Source: Xiphophorus maculatus (Eukaryota > Chordata > Actinopteri > Cyprinodontiformes > Poeciliidae). Taken from it: DNA of 64,000 nt. The stretch covers positions 23,300,351 to 23,364,350 of the forward strand of contig NC_036451.1 in assembly GCF_002775205.1 (NCBI RefSeq). The letters are read 5' to 3'. This document shows, one piece after another, positions 23,301-35,805 of the stretch; the stretch's first letter is position 1, and every line of letters begins with the position of its first letter. The position numbers and the translations under genes are program-made. The notes under the pieces are model-generated. The model had not been told where the DNA came from and ran no database searches. It saw only the letters and a list, made by a program, of their open reading frames with translations.

Positions 23301-24785
23301 GTCATTCCCCACATTATTTCTAGTAATTATGACTGTTTTCAATGTGCCACTTTTTTGTACCTCCTGCTGACTGGTGCCTTTGTACAATTACATAATTTGT
23401 CATCCTTTGTTACTTCTGCATTTATGGAAGGAAATTCGAAAAGCTGAAACACTTTTCAGCTTATTCTGATCCAACAGGTGGCAGACGAATCAAAGACGAA
23501 CGCTGAAATGGAATCAAAAGGTGCTTTCATTAAGCTTTAGATTAAGACCGGGCGCAGTTTTGCAAACAGGTTTATGAAAGCTTTTGCTACATTTTTGCCT
23601 CCAGTCGATTAGATTTTCAGTTGAATCAGAATATTTGTCAGATTAGAGGAGGGAATAATATCAACGTTTAGTAATAATGGTTCCAGTTTTTACGACTAAA
23701 AGCTGTCATTTTAACGAGGGGAGGTGTACGTTTGAGACGTGCGGTAAATGTTTCTCTTGAACTCGCCCCACCTATTGGGAAATTAACTACATATCTCTTT
23801 GGAACTGCACACAGATGTTTTTGCGTTTTGTTGTTTTGGGGTTTTTTTCCATGTTCCTACATTGAACACCAGCTCGCTTGTTTCGTCTTGGTTTTTGTCA
23901 GATGTTTTTACGTAGCACACTGGAGTCCTGAAGGCCAAGGATTCTTGTGGATCCTGTGTACTGTAGATTTTCGTCGACTAGCAAGGTTTCTTTTTTATTA
24001 TTATTATTTTTGGCTGTTTCCTGTAGATTAGTAAAAGATCAAATTTTACTTTTCTCAAATGTTTTTGACATTCCTGTTTGCTGCACATAAGTAAGGAATT
24101 ACCATTTCACACATCATAGATAACAGGTAGGATGAATAATTTACTAAATGAGTTTGCGTGAGTGAAGCAGGAGAGGCAGATCTGAAAGTGAAGAACCGGA
24201 TGTTCTCTCGTTCTCCGCGACCGGAGGAAAACGTGCCAAACCGGATTCAAATGCTGACTTATGCAGCCGTCTTTAGCGGAGCATTATTTTTCTTCGTGAA
24301 GACACACTTGTGTAGCCGAGTAGAAGAGTACCTCTAGGAATAGGAAATATTTTTTTAAAATGAAGATATGAAAATGGCAGAGATCTTAAGCTTGAGGCCG
24401 GTCGGCAGCGAAGAATAAGAGCCTGCAGCTTTACAACCACGTCATCGAAGGAGCGCGCCGACGCTCGCGTTTGTCACGTCGCTCTAATAATAATGGGTTC
24501 AGACTGTAGAAAACTGGCAGGAGCCGACGTGAACGGACTCGTAAACATGCCGAGCTTCCATTAACTTATGCACTCCTCCTCACCGGGACGCTCAGTTGTG
24601 TCCTGGTGCGTCTTGGTGTTCTGCACCGTGTCGGACATGGCTGGGCCTCGGCGAGGGGAAAGACGAGACGAACGCGTCTCTACGTGGCAGATAACTGCAA
24701 GTGCACTTTATCAGTGATGATTCGAGGCTTTAACAAGATGAGCCGCAGTGTAACACCCTTCACAATGACCTTTTTTCTTGTGTTC

Positions 24786-24791
24786 AATAAA
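24786..24791 (+). terminator. USP46: polyadenylation signal AATAAA, probable end of USP46
   Basis: Canonical AATAAA, followed within about 30 nt by a T-rich stretch (CTTCTTTTTATTCC near 24809). Confidence 0.5.
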
Positions 24792-27764
24792 AATGACAAT
24801 GAACTGATCTTCTTTTTATTCCTTGTGTCGACGCTTTCAGTGAAGAATCCACATGAGCGTGACTGAAGTGGAGCGCTGCTTCACAATTAAGTTTTAAGTC
24901 AAAGTTTGAGAAACACACAAACATCTTTGTGTCTCTTGATGAGATTTTATGACATAGACCAACATAAAGTGATGCATAAGTGTGAATTGGAAGGAAAACG
25001 ATTCATTTCTTTTCAGTTTTCTTTAAAGCTCTTCAATGTGTCACACCTTTCTATTCAGTTGACCTGAACTGATCATTTTTAGAGCCACATTTCTTTGCAG
25101 TTACATAGAAATGCCACAAAAAAAAAACCAGTTTCACATAACTGGACTTTCATACAAAACATCTCAGTCAGTCGGATTGAGTGTGTTTAAACAGGAACTT
25201 GCCACAGATTCTCTGTTGGATTGAATCAGTGCGTTCTGCACGGACACATCGATCTAAACATGGCGGGCACGCCTACCGTGAAAAGTGCCAATAATATTTT
25301 TTACATTTACATTTTTCGTGTCAATTTGTTGGACTCTTCTACGTAACGTTTCGCACATTTCACAATCCTAAACACTGAAAGATAGAGAACATATTATTTC
25401 CATTTTGAGGCTTTTGAAAAAAGGGGGGAAAAAATCTTTCGTTAAAAAGAGAATGCAAACGTTTTCCTCCAACACTGAAGAAACTGAACAGGTCAGGCAA
25501 CTTCAAGACATTGTGTCAAGAGGTCAAAGGTAAGCGAAAGAAGTTTGTCACACTTACTTTATATTTCCGTTTGTTTAACGTGAACACCTAATGTATTTAA
25601 TAAATTACCTTGGATATGAACTTAATCTGATTACTTGCAACCAATGGAATACAATTCAACTGGATTGGAGTTCTGCTGGAAACCGAATAGTTTTGATTGC
25701 ATTTTTATTTAACTAAATCCGTCTTTCCATCAGCAACCTTGACCAGTTATTCCCACAGCAAAATGCTGCCACAGCTACATTTCACTAGGAGAACAGAGGC
25801 TTTGGCCTAATATGCTTTATTTTTTCCACACATATTCAAAGTCATTAATGCTGAATACAAACCCTAACCCCTAATATGTTAAAATACAACGTGAAGGGGT
25901 TCAAAGGGTGTCGATGTTCTTCTGAGGCGCGGTGGCCAGATTGTCAGTACACGTTACAATCCATAATTAAATAATTCATGGCAACACAGTATGTCAGGAG
26001 TTTGTCATCCTCCCTTAAAACAACATGTAAATTTTCATTAACAAATTGTTTCCAAAAGTCAAACATTTGCCTGAGACTATTTGTAAACATCCAGACCGGT
26101 AAAACATCCGAACCCCATCGGGAGAATACATCTAGATGTTTTGGGGAACCTTTACCGTTGTTCTTTTATTGTTGCGCGTGCGTCACGGCCTCCACTCAGC
26201 CGGCATTCAAAGGACACCGGTGAATCACACAAAGGATTTTAATTTGACTTAATCACTGCAATCGTCTGCATCATTAAGTCGCCTCATTAACTGCACACTC
26301 CCTGCTCATTACCGCCAGGCGGGTAAGTTCTGGAAAAGCCTTTTGTGTGCTGCATTAACGCACGGATTACAGGAAGCTCTGATTGACAGATTAGAAAGAA
26401 TCTCTCTTTTTTTTTCTTCTTATTTAATTAACCAGGAAAACCCTTTTCCATTTAAAATTTCCAAGAGTTAAGATGGGGAGCGTCTCAAAAAAAAAATAAT
26501 CTAAAAATAATTAATATCCCTCCAGCACTTTCACATTGTGTCAAAATACAGCATCCATTCTTCTTTTGTTATTTTATGTGGCAAACCAACACAAAGTAGT
26601 GCACAGAAAAATAATTTATGTTTTTAAGTGTGTTTGCATGTCAACACAAACACAGTTTAGCTATAATGCATATTGATCATTTAGGCACATTAAATTGATT
26701 TTATTAAAGGGGGGTTTTTATGATGTTTGACCGTTTTGAGACCAAACTCATTTATAGGACATCTGCTGTTGTTTATTGATCTGCAGAAATATTACAAAAC
26801 ATGCAAAAAGTTTTCAACAGGAGGCGGTACTTAAACACATTAAAGGAATGTCGAGTGGAAGGAAAAAGGTGCTCAAGCAATGGGGAGATTACGATTTAAG
26901 GAGAGATTCAAGAACCAGACACGTGTCCAAGAACTGAGTTACAAATATTAAACTTCCTGTCTTGACTCCTGAAGCTTCCTAGCTGTTCTAAGAAGAAAAA
27001 GGCCTGGATTGTTTCTAAGTGGTTCAAAGTCCTCTTTTATAACACACTGATGTAACCCGGGAATTAGACGCAAAAAACACCCTAAAAAAAAAAAAACGCT
27101 CCTCTGAATAATCAGCGGCGACCAAAATGTCAGAACTGAACACAGCTTGTGTCTTTCCCCCTTTCTGGGGTTTAGCCAATCAGAATTGTGAGGCGCAATC
27201 AGGAAGAGTGAGTATAGTTTGTTTGTCTTTTCCTGTAATTTGCTTCAAGAGTTCAAAATGGAGCTACAGTGAACGGGCCGCGGGAGGTCCAGAGCGGTTC
27301 GCTGATCTCTCACTCAGCTTCCATGGAAACATCCCAGAGACTTCTTAGAAACACTTCAGCTCCTGCAGGGAGAAGCAACGACGAACAGAGAGAGAGAGAG
27401 AGAAAGACGTCATAGAAAAAAAGAAAAAAAACAATATGCTTCTCATCAGAACATTCTGCTAGATCTTCTGCATTTTCCCAGAAACCATGGAGTTTTGCTC
27501 TCCTGAGGATTTTCTGAGTAATACTGGAGGACGGGAACTCATTTCCACTCCGTCCACGAGACATTTAATGGCTGATGAAACAGAGACCAGAAGAAGTGGA
27601 TGTTGGTGTTAACTCAAACTTCATGTACGCAAAATATGCATTTATTCAGAAGTTACACATCTTTGTTTTACCCAGATTTTAATTTTTTAAAAATCAAAGG
27701 TCACAGATGACTTTCCATCTTTCACTTTAGTTATTTTTGTCAACATTTTTCAGGAAACCTTCAG

Positions 27765-28157
27765 AACTGCAAAAAGACAAAACCTTACCAAGTATTTTTG
27801 GTCTAGTTTCTACTGCACGTATCTCAACTGACATGAAATAAGACTAACTTTTCAGCAAGAAATAGAAACTTGTCTTAAGTCAATATTTTCTTAACACCGA
27901 TGAAAAAAGTAATAGTAATAATCAGAGGAACAAGACCTGTAATATGGGGGTCGGGAGAAATTGTTTCATTTGTAAGGTTATTTCAATATAGCTAGAACTT
28001 TTTCAACAATATTAAGGAATTATTGAATTAAAACAAGCTCTTCTGTCTTGCTGAAAAGCTATTTGTAAGTTACTTTTGTCTTATTTTAAATGTACTAAGA
28101 TATTAGCACTAGAAACTAGACCAAAAATACTTGGTAAGATTTAATGTTTTTGCGGTT
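27765..28157. mobile_element. MITE with about 48-bp terminal inverted repeats
   Basis: The left terminus starts AACTGCAAAAAGACAAAACC and contains TTACCAAGTATTTTTGGTCT at 27786. The right terminus contains the exact reverse complement AGACCAAAAATACTTGGTAA and ends TTTTTGCGGTT. About 43 of 48 positions match. A second, inner inverted pair (CTTTTCAGCAAGA and TCTTGCTGAAAAG) suggests fold-back structure. It is 393 bp long with no open frame. Similar elements are abundant in fish; class uncertain. Confidence 0.85.
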
Positions 28158-30629
28158 TTCCTTGTATTGGAGTAGTTTTGCAAACGTTCAATAATAACAC
28201 ATTAGTTGGTTGGTATTGTACTCACAATTAGGGTAAGCTGGAAGAAGGAAATGTCTCAGGAAACATAAATATTATTTCTGCAATGTCTTTTTGCCTCAAG
28301 CGTATTGTGTAATTGTTTAGGGGACATCACGAGTCTTACTAACTTATTCCTCTCTTCCCGTTCAGGCTTTAAATAACTAAAGAACACATCTATGAGTTTG
28401 TGTTTTCTTTTTTTTTTTATTGTCCAAATATTTCCATGAAGCGTAATTTAGTCATTACTCTGAGCTTTATATAGACCAGCACTGATGGGGAAAATGTCCT
28501 AAAAATACGTTTCTTCAGAGGGAAACTCCCAGCAAGTCCTCGTCGAGCTTCACCTGCCAAGTCGGCGTTTATTTAGAGAACGTCGCAGCTGAGATCAACT
28601 TGAGCTGCTTTTATTGGGCCTTTTGCTCTATAAAGCCTGGCAAAACAGATGAACTCTATTAGTAGGACTCTTCTTTATAATCAATCCAACTGAACTTAGA
28701 TATAGTTTTTCCACATGTACAACAAGTCATGATCAGTTTTAATCAACAGCAAACAAAGAACCACATGGTCTGGTACAGGGGTTTTAGTTAAAATGACATT
28801 CTTAAGTGTCGGTGCTCTTTCTTGAAAACCATCGCCGGGCACACAAACACGCTCATCTCCATAAATCCTGGAAACACCAGGAAAGGGCTTTATATCACTT
28901 CATCAATCTAAGACAACACGCTACTCAAAGTCCTCCACTTGAGCCACAGATGATCATTGTCACCATTGCTCGTTGCCTCAGTTTTGCTCTCCATAGAAAT
29001 CCTGAGGATTTTCTGAGTAAAATTCCGACTCAGACTCATAGAAAGAACCAAACGCAGCACACATCTATATTGAAATCTTTCGAAGGGGGAGTATTATGTA
29101 AAATCTACTCTTTCTTTAGCATTTAGCATTATGTCATGTTACGATGTTATTCCATCATCACAAACGTTCCTGTGGTGTTGCTTAGATTTGAGAAATCTTT
29201 GAATCTCCCATGGCAACCATTCAAGGCTGCTAAGCGTTTAATCTCACAAAGCTCCGCCTACTTCCACAAAGCTCCTCCAATTTTGTCGAGCTAAAGACGT
29301 GGGGACCCCTCAGCTCCTTCAGACTAGCAGCAGCAATTAGCAAACACCTGGTGGAGCTGCTGAGCTCATCAGACGAACCACTTCTCAGTCCAATGCTCCA
29401 CAATGGACAAGCAGTGTGTTGGAAAGAGTGGATGCTTCTTAAAGAGACACAGTCCAGTTTCAAAGTTGTGAAATCAGATATCTTTTATGCATGCTGCATT
29501 TTTACAACAACTGAAGTTAACACAGTTACTCGATTGTGCTTTAAAATACATAACCCGCCTCTTTAAAACGTGTTTATCAGCTATAATGTTTACTAATGCC
29601 GGCTGATTATCACAAACGCACACAAACCAGTTAGGAGATTTTTTTTTTTTTTTTTTCTTCCATTCACCTCTTAAAAACAGCTTTTTTTCCCCTGAAATCC
29701 TGCAGTGCAAAATTCATGCTTCATAATTTATGATCTGTTGATTTTAAATTTTTAAAAAGGCACAACACTGGATAGTGTTTTTGTTGTTGTTGTTTTTAAT
29801 GCTAGACAAGACTAACAGCGTTTCAAGTCAAACTAAAAGGATGATCAGAAACCGTCTGCATTCACGAAGAAATGTGTGACATATGTGAAGTCTGTTGTAC
29901 AGAACAAACTGGGACATTTATGCAAGTGTGAACGGAGGAGCAGCTGCTCTCCTCATCCACCACACAGACTTAAGTCACCTTCACTGTCAAACACTCGTCT
30001 CTGCTGTGCCAGCTGCCTCAGCGGCCGTAAGTGTGCCATGAACAACAGACTTACTCGTCTCTTTCACTCTGTGAAAAGAAAAGCAGACGGCGACGTAAAT
30101 GCTGCACAAATGTCTTCCCTTTATGCAGAGCTCCAAAACAATAATAATAAAAAAATTTTTTTTTAAAAAAGTGAAGAATTGAAAACCAAACAGCGCCTGA
30201 TTAGCGAGGAAACCTGAAATTTGATCTCTGATGACCCGCACAAAACCAGAGTGCCGCAGCAAATTGTAAGACGAATTCAACTTACGGCGAATCTGATGCA
30301 ATGTGTGGAGGTAAAGTTAGAAACTCGTTCCTACCAGAGCACGTCATTTACGTATTGGTGATCAGTATGAGTTTAAACCCGTTTCATTGTTCATAATGAC
30401 AGCTGTGATTTGGGGGTTTGCCATATGCAGGACAAGCAGTCGCACGTTTTGTTGGTCCGTGTCTTTTTGCTGCCGAGCGCATCGCGGTTTGACACGCAAA
30501 GCTCCCCACGTTAGATTGCTTCTGCATTTTCCCCGCAACAGTGTTCGTGTTTTAGTGTTAAGTGGAGTCAAACTGCCATCTGGCGGCGGACATTAAAAAC
30601 TCGCACTGAAATGAAAAAAAATATATGGG

Positions 30630-30910
30630 GGCCACTTTACAACAAGGCTCCGCTTAGAGATGGATAATAAATAGTTTATAGATGTGTTACTAATTCATAT
30701 CTAAACACTTATTATCATGCGTTAATTAAGGCTGAGGAGCTGACAAAATCTACCAGTTTCTTGCCAAATAGTGATCCAGATCTGTTTAGTGTTATATTAA
30801 ACATGGCAGACTGCCTTGTAAGCACAATAAGCATCTGTAAACGCCTTATCATCCTTAATTAAGACATAATAAACTGTTATACATGATTTATAAAGTGTCT
30901 ATTGATGAAC
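30630..30910. repeat. probable palindromic MITE remnant
   Basis: It begins GGCCACTTTACAACAAGG and ends near TTTATAAAGTGT, with partly self-complementary arms (GCGTTAATTAAGG and CCTTAATTAAGACATAATAA). It resembles the fish repeats that start with CACTTTACAATAAGGTTC. Weakly supported. Confidence 0.4.
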
Positions 30911-31969
30911 TGATAACATAATGTGGGACCAAAACACTGAACAAGGAAATAAAACGTAAATAATAAATGGAGAAGTATGCGACATTTATTAGTTTCAATC
31001 AAAACTGAAATAATGAAATGGCCAAGCTGGCCTGGTTGCAGACTATAAACTCTTGTTTTGCATTTAAAAAAAAAAAAAAAGTCTCTCATGTTTTAAAGCC
31101 CTCTGTAATCTAACCTGCAGAGCCACACTTTCATTTAATCTGTGCACGAGAGAATTTTAACAGAGTCGGGCACATTTAAGGACACCCTGCTACATTTAGC
31201 CTTAACCAGTCCAGATGGCCGTACCGGGCACTAGAGTGCTTCCATATGCACCAGCCACATTCAATAAACCTTTTCACCCGTTTTGTATTTTTTGTTGGTT
31301 TGTTTGTTTGGTTTTTTTTCCCCCTCCATCTTCTGTTCAGCTTCAGCATGACTAACGTTAAAACCAGCCTCGGATTTGGCGCCGGGATCGATCACGTATT
31401 TCTGCAAAAAAAAAATAAAAAAGAACAAAAATCCAAAGAGTTAAAAAGCCCCAGAGGAGCAGTGACCTTTTCCAAAGTCACACCTGCAGCCCGGGATGGA
31501 AACAGGCGGCCGGGGTTCACTTCACATTCATCTCTCCACCCAGATGTGTCTTTTATTACGCAGCGTCCAGGAGAGGACAAGAAACAGATCCTCTATTCGG
31601 AGCAGATGATGGCATCGACATCTTTACCCTGCAGATGGGAGGGGTCTTTCTTTTTTTTTTCCAGATCTCTCAACCTCCAGTTGATCTTCTTCATCCTCTG
31701 GTGAGAGAAAAAGGTCGCAGCAGCCAGAAGTGGAAAAATCATGAAGCAGACCTCTTCGCTCAACACCGAGTTTTGTTGTTGTTGTTCAAAGGCGGTTCTT
31801 GTTGAAAGCAGTCTGAATGGTTTCATGAGAAGCTTGAGCAAAGATATAAAACCTCAGCTGTCTCCATCCCAGCGCTGCTCGCTGGGGCTGGGAGGGAATT
31901 AGAAACCCATCAACCCAGAAGTCAGACCTGGACGTTTTCTACAACCTGCCTCAGCCTTTATGTCACTGG

Positions 31970-32420
31970 AATTTCACATAACAGACCAACAAAGTGATCC
32001 ATAATTGTGACCTAGAAATTAAGATGATGGGAACGTGATTTTGTAAAAAAAAAAATTAAACAAAAATTTGCAAAGAGAAATCAGAACAAAAGGCGGCGAG
32101 TCGTTGTGTTATCTGCTTGAGTCCAAGCTTTGCGAAAACAGCAAAATGGCTCCAACTCACTCAGACTGAATGAAGAGCATTAAAGAACGTACATTTTTTA
32201 AGTTTTTCCGCGAACCTCAACTGGACTAACATTTGGACTTTGTCTAGGCCATTTTAGCACATTAATATGCTGATATCTAAACCGGTTAATTGTAGCTGTA
32301 GCTGTATATTTACGGTTGTTTTGTTGCTGGGAGGCGAACCTCCACCCGAGCTTCAAGTTCACTACACCCTCCAACTGATTTACATCCAGGATTTTAGCTT
32401 CCTCTGACGTAAAATAAAGA
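31970..32420 (-). mobile_element. degenerate Tc1-like element
   Basis: The terminus-like CAGACCAACAAAGTGATCCA at 31982 is followed on the minus strand by a translated stretch INVLKWPRQSPNVSPVE, which matches the '[15 protein letters not shown]' segment preceding the last catalytic acid of Tc1 transposases. Stops and indels abound. Confidence 0.75.
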
Positions 32421-32739
32421 AAACTGAATACAACCCCGAGCATCCTCTTCATTTATCATAGAAATACAGTGTCTTCAGTCAGAGGCCACTTCAAGTTCAC
32501 TGTAATACAGACTGCTACAGGAGATCCTTCCTGCCCACATCTACTCTTTGAAGAATCTTGAACAATTGGAGTGCTAACAACATATACTGTAGCTTCCCAT
32601 TGTGATCAGTAAAGTATATATGAATTTCTGCATTTCAGATTAAAAGCCTGTTTAGAGTTGCTTTTGAACCATAGCAGATGGAACATTGATCAGTATATTG
32701 ATCAATGTTCCGTCAACGTATTCATGATGGCGCTGGACA

Positions 32740-32877
32740 AAGTGTCATGTTTGTCACCGGTTTCTCAAACTGGTGACTGTACAAGATGTTTTTATGACTT
32801 TTTTTGTGTTTTTATGATGTAAAGCATTTTGAATCCTTGTTGCTGAAATGTGCTACACAACTGAACTTGGTTGGTTT
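32740..32877 (+). mobile_element. LINE 3'-tail fragment
   Basis: GATGTAAAGCATTTTGAATC followed by TTGTTGCTGAAATGTGCTAC and ACAACTGAACTTGG matches the typical 3' end of fish L2-like LINEs (AAAGCACTTTGAA ... GTGCTATACAAATAAACTTG). The tetranucleotide array begins exactly where the LINE tail repeat would lie. Confidence 0.55.
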
Positions 32878-33090
32878 TATGTATGTATGTATGTATGTAT
32901 GTATGTATGTATGTATGTATGTATGTATGTATGTATGTATGTATGGATGTATGTATGGATGGATGGATGGATGGATGGATGGATGGATGGATGGATGGAT
33001 GGATGGATGGATGGATGGATGGATGGATGGATGGATGGATGGATGGATGGATGGATTCATTCATTCATTCTTTGATTCATTCATTGAAAT
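32878..33090. repeat. compound tetranucleotide microsatellite
   Basis: Roughly (TATG)17 to about 32948, two transitional units, then (GGAT)25 to about 33055, then (TTCA)n-like units to about 33090. All reading frames through it are open because 4-mers without stops read through in every frame (IHPS, GWMD, MYVC repeats); these are not genes. Confidence 0.95.
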
Positions 33091-33949
33091 TAATTGTGAC
33101 CAGCTTTCCTGCCCCTGCTGAAGGCAACACTACCCTCCATATGCTGCCTCCACAATTTTTTCTAACATACTGTTTGTTCACTAATGATTTCCAACAAACA
33201 TCAGCTGTATTAAACTTACACACCAGCGGACTCTACCGGGTCTCTTCTGGTATCAGTGTTGGCTGCACTTTATTTAGGCTGCCAGGGGGAAAAAAGGGGG
33301 GGATAATAAATACAAAATGTAATACTTTGCGAGTTCGTCATCTGACAAAATGTGGGAAAGTCCAAGAGTTGTGAACACATTTTGCACGCTACACTTTGCG
33401 CAGATGTGCAAAGGATGACAGAGCGGGATGGAGCGCGGACAAATGTCCACTCTGGGGAAAAACACACGGTCCAAATCCAAAGTCGTTTTTCTTCATTTGA
33501 TTTGAAGGTTGTTACAGGGAGAGGAAGGAAGCATGAACTCGTCTCTCAGTGCCTTTGGCATCGCTCAAGAGAGAGAGAGAGAGAGAGAGGAAGGTCAGCA
33601 GTAACGCCTGTTTACTCCTTCGCGTCCATCGAGCTGATGCCCGCAGCCTCACACACCACCAGTCAGCGCCCCGGGGTGGGGCTGGTGGGGGCAGGGGGGT
33701 TGAACGCCCTGGGGAGGCACAGAGAGTCTGGAAATGAGAACAAGCAGGGTGGAGTTTGGTCATGCATGTGGTGAACTGGCGGTTCTCCACGACTTTGTCT
33801 CTCCTGCCATAAATTGTGGCGTCCTCCTCTGCAAAAAGAAAAACCTCATCCTGTTTTACTCCAGATGTGGACAACAGCCTATGTGGGTCACAGACAGAGA
33901 GCTTCTCATCCCGCTCTGTGAAAAGGGGACTCTGTCGCAGCAAAATGTC

Positions 33950-34465
33950 TTAGAGTACCCAAAAGTTGTACTCAAGTAAGAGTAGCACTACTTCAATGTA
34001 TTTTTACTCAAGTAAAAGTAAAAGGTAGCAAGAAATGACTCAAAAGTATTGGGTATAAAAAATAAAAACAGACTCAAGTACTGAGGAACTGGTCAAAAAA
34101 TTATTTAGCATCTAAAAATTACATAATCAGATGGACTAAAATGCAAAGATATGTGGAAATGTTAAAGATCAAAATAAAAATACAGTAATTCTTTAGTAAT
34201 TACATTATGACAAAGTCAGGGGAAAAAACAATTTCAAATCAGTTTCTTTCAACGAAAAACTTATGAAACCAACAAAACTGTAGATGAATTTCTAGAAACT
34301 TTACTCAAGTAAGAGTAACACTTCATAATAAATGTAATCAAGTAAATCAAGTAAGAGTAAAAAGTCAAATTTAGTAAAAATACCCTTAAAAGTACATTTT
34401 TGTCCCCCCTCCCAAAACGTCACACGAGTAGATGTAACTGAGTAAATGTAGGTAGATACTATCCG
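33950..34465. repeat. dispersed repeat with ACTCAAGTAA motifs
   Basis: The block repeats variants of TACTCAAGTAAGAGTA and ACTCAAGTAAAAGTAAAAGG and ends GTAGGTAGATACTATCCGAC. This end-to-end style (TGAGTAAATGTAACTAGTTACT...) is a common interspersed repeat in fish genomes; the class is unknown to me. No coding capacity. Confidence 0.5.
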
Positions 34466-35742
34466 ACTCTGGGCTGCAGCCACGGAAACCCAACTCCTCC
34501 AGCAAAGGACTCACTGAGAACAACCACAGGAAACATGGCACGCTCCAGCAGCTCTGAGCCAGCCCTCATGCCACCAAACTGGAAGCTTTAATTCTGTCTC
34601 AATCTGGTAAAACTTTACTGCCACCACAGCCATGAACTGTTGCTTCTGTTTTCAGTGACAGCAGACATGAGGTTTCCTCTATGGTTGTCTGCATGACAGG
34701 CGGAGCTCCGTTCTCCCCCTTCATCTCCATTGGTCCACATGGCGCGGCTTGCGCCTTGACCGCGGCACACCCTGAGTAAACACTTATTGCTTTCAAATAA
34801 AGATCACTAGAGCCAACAAAACCCTTAAAAATAAATAAATAACCTGATCGGGAAATTCCCACTGCGAACAAAGCCTGGAAGTGTTCCATAAAAATGATTT
34901 TACTGTACCGACAATTCTGCGAGGGGAATAAATAAGTTGTGTAGTAGCAGAGAAGCAACACGGTCACTTCAGTTAGAACTAAACATGTGCACTTAAACAC
35001 ATGTCAACAAACCAAATGTAACCCATGTTACATTTTCATAGCTGCAGTTAACACACACAGCCGTTTTGTGTAGGCAGAAACACAACAAGGCTCAAGAGAA
35101 AACAGTCAATTTATTAAAATTAGTCATCAAGAACATGTTCTTTAAATTAAACTCATAGTACGATTTAAAAAGAAATTATTATTCAAGCCACTATCTAAAA
35201 TATTAATTATCATCATGTTCACTGAAAAAGAAAATATTCTGAACTGTAATAATGTCTCCTTCTGAGGCCTCTAAACGTTGCTCCGTAATAAGGCATTTCT
35301 TTGATCCACGTTTAACAAATGAATACAGCACGCAATAAAATTCAAACAAAAACATAAAACTAAACCCTAAATTAACCCGTGTCAATAGACATATTGAGCA
35401 ATATCAGATGCTGGAACAGTGCAGGAAGTGAGGTCAGAACCGGTAACTTTAGCACCATACAGTAACATCCTTCACTGCCCTTCATATAAAGACTACAGCC
35501 TTAGACGCAGGCTTTGGAGACAAACAGGAAGTCGACAATGTCAATATGACTTTTGTTGATGAGTCTAGAATACAATTTATTTTTAAAAAACAAACAAACT
35601 CTCTGCCCGAGTAAATATAGTCACAGTAGCTGCCTGGCTGGTTTTGCACCTCTGGTCGGTAATGTAGTGTAAGATTATATCTCCTTATTTGGTTGAAGCA
35701 GACCCAAGCAACACAGAAATCAAGTAAACAAATCCGTTAAAG

Positions 35743-35748
35743 TTTATT
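35743..35748 (-). terminator. SPATA18: polyadenylation signal AATAAA, probable end of SPATA18
   Basis: TTTATT on the plus strand (AATAAA on the minus strand), about 60 nt beyond the proposed stop codon of SPATA18. Confidence 0.55.
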
Positions 35749-35805
35749 TCATATACAGGAAGCACAGGTGGACTTCACTTTACTCTTGACCAATGAGGCG
35801 AGTGC

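Larger units (their letters stand above)
21161..24810 (+). other. USP46: probable USP46 3' untranslated region
   Basis: After the TGA at 21158-21160 there is no further coding sequence. The first strong polyadenylation context is CAATAAAAATGACAATG, with AATAAA at 24786-24791. Mammalian USP46 also has a multi-kilobase 3' UTR, so a UTR of about 3.6 kb is plausible. It contains three transposon-derived insertions (separate entries) and a long T run at 22406-22429. The end is inferred; shorter forms are possible. Confidence 0.5.
24812..35742. other. intergenic region between the convergent USP46 and SPATA18 genes
   Basis: This is the 11-kb gap between the two 3' ends. I see no credible exon. It contains Tc1-like end fragments (24940-25030 and near 26560, recognised by GACCAACATAAAGTGATGC and ACCAACACAAAGTAGTGC), several MITEs, LINE tails and microsatellites, annotated separately. 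Blocks 26230-26420 and 28500-28680 are repeat-free with balanced composition and could be conserved non-coding DNA, but nothing specific supports that. Confidence 0.6.

Noticed and set aside
32792-33374. Open frames of IHPS, GWMD and MYVC repeats
   Set aside because: They are translations of the (TATG)n/(GGAT)n microsatellite, which is open in all frames.
33352-33943. Overlapping frames of about 140 codons on both strands
   Set aside because: Both overlap a short GA microsatellite and GC-rich unique sequence, with no recognisable protein motif or exon boundaries.
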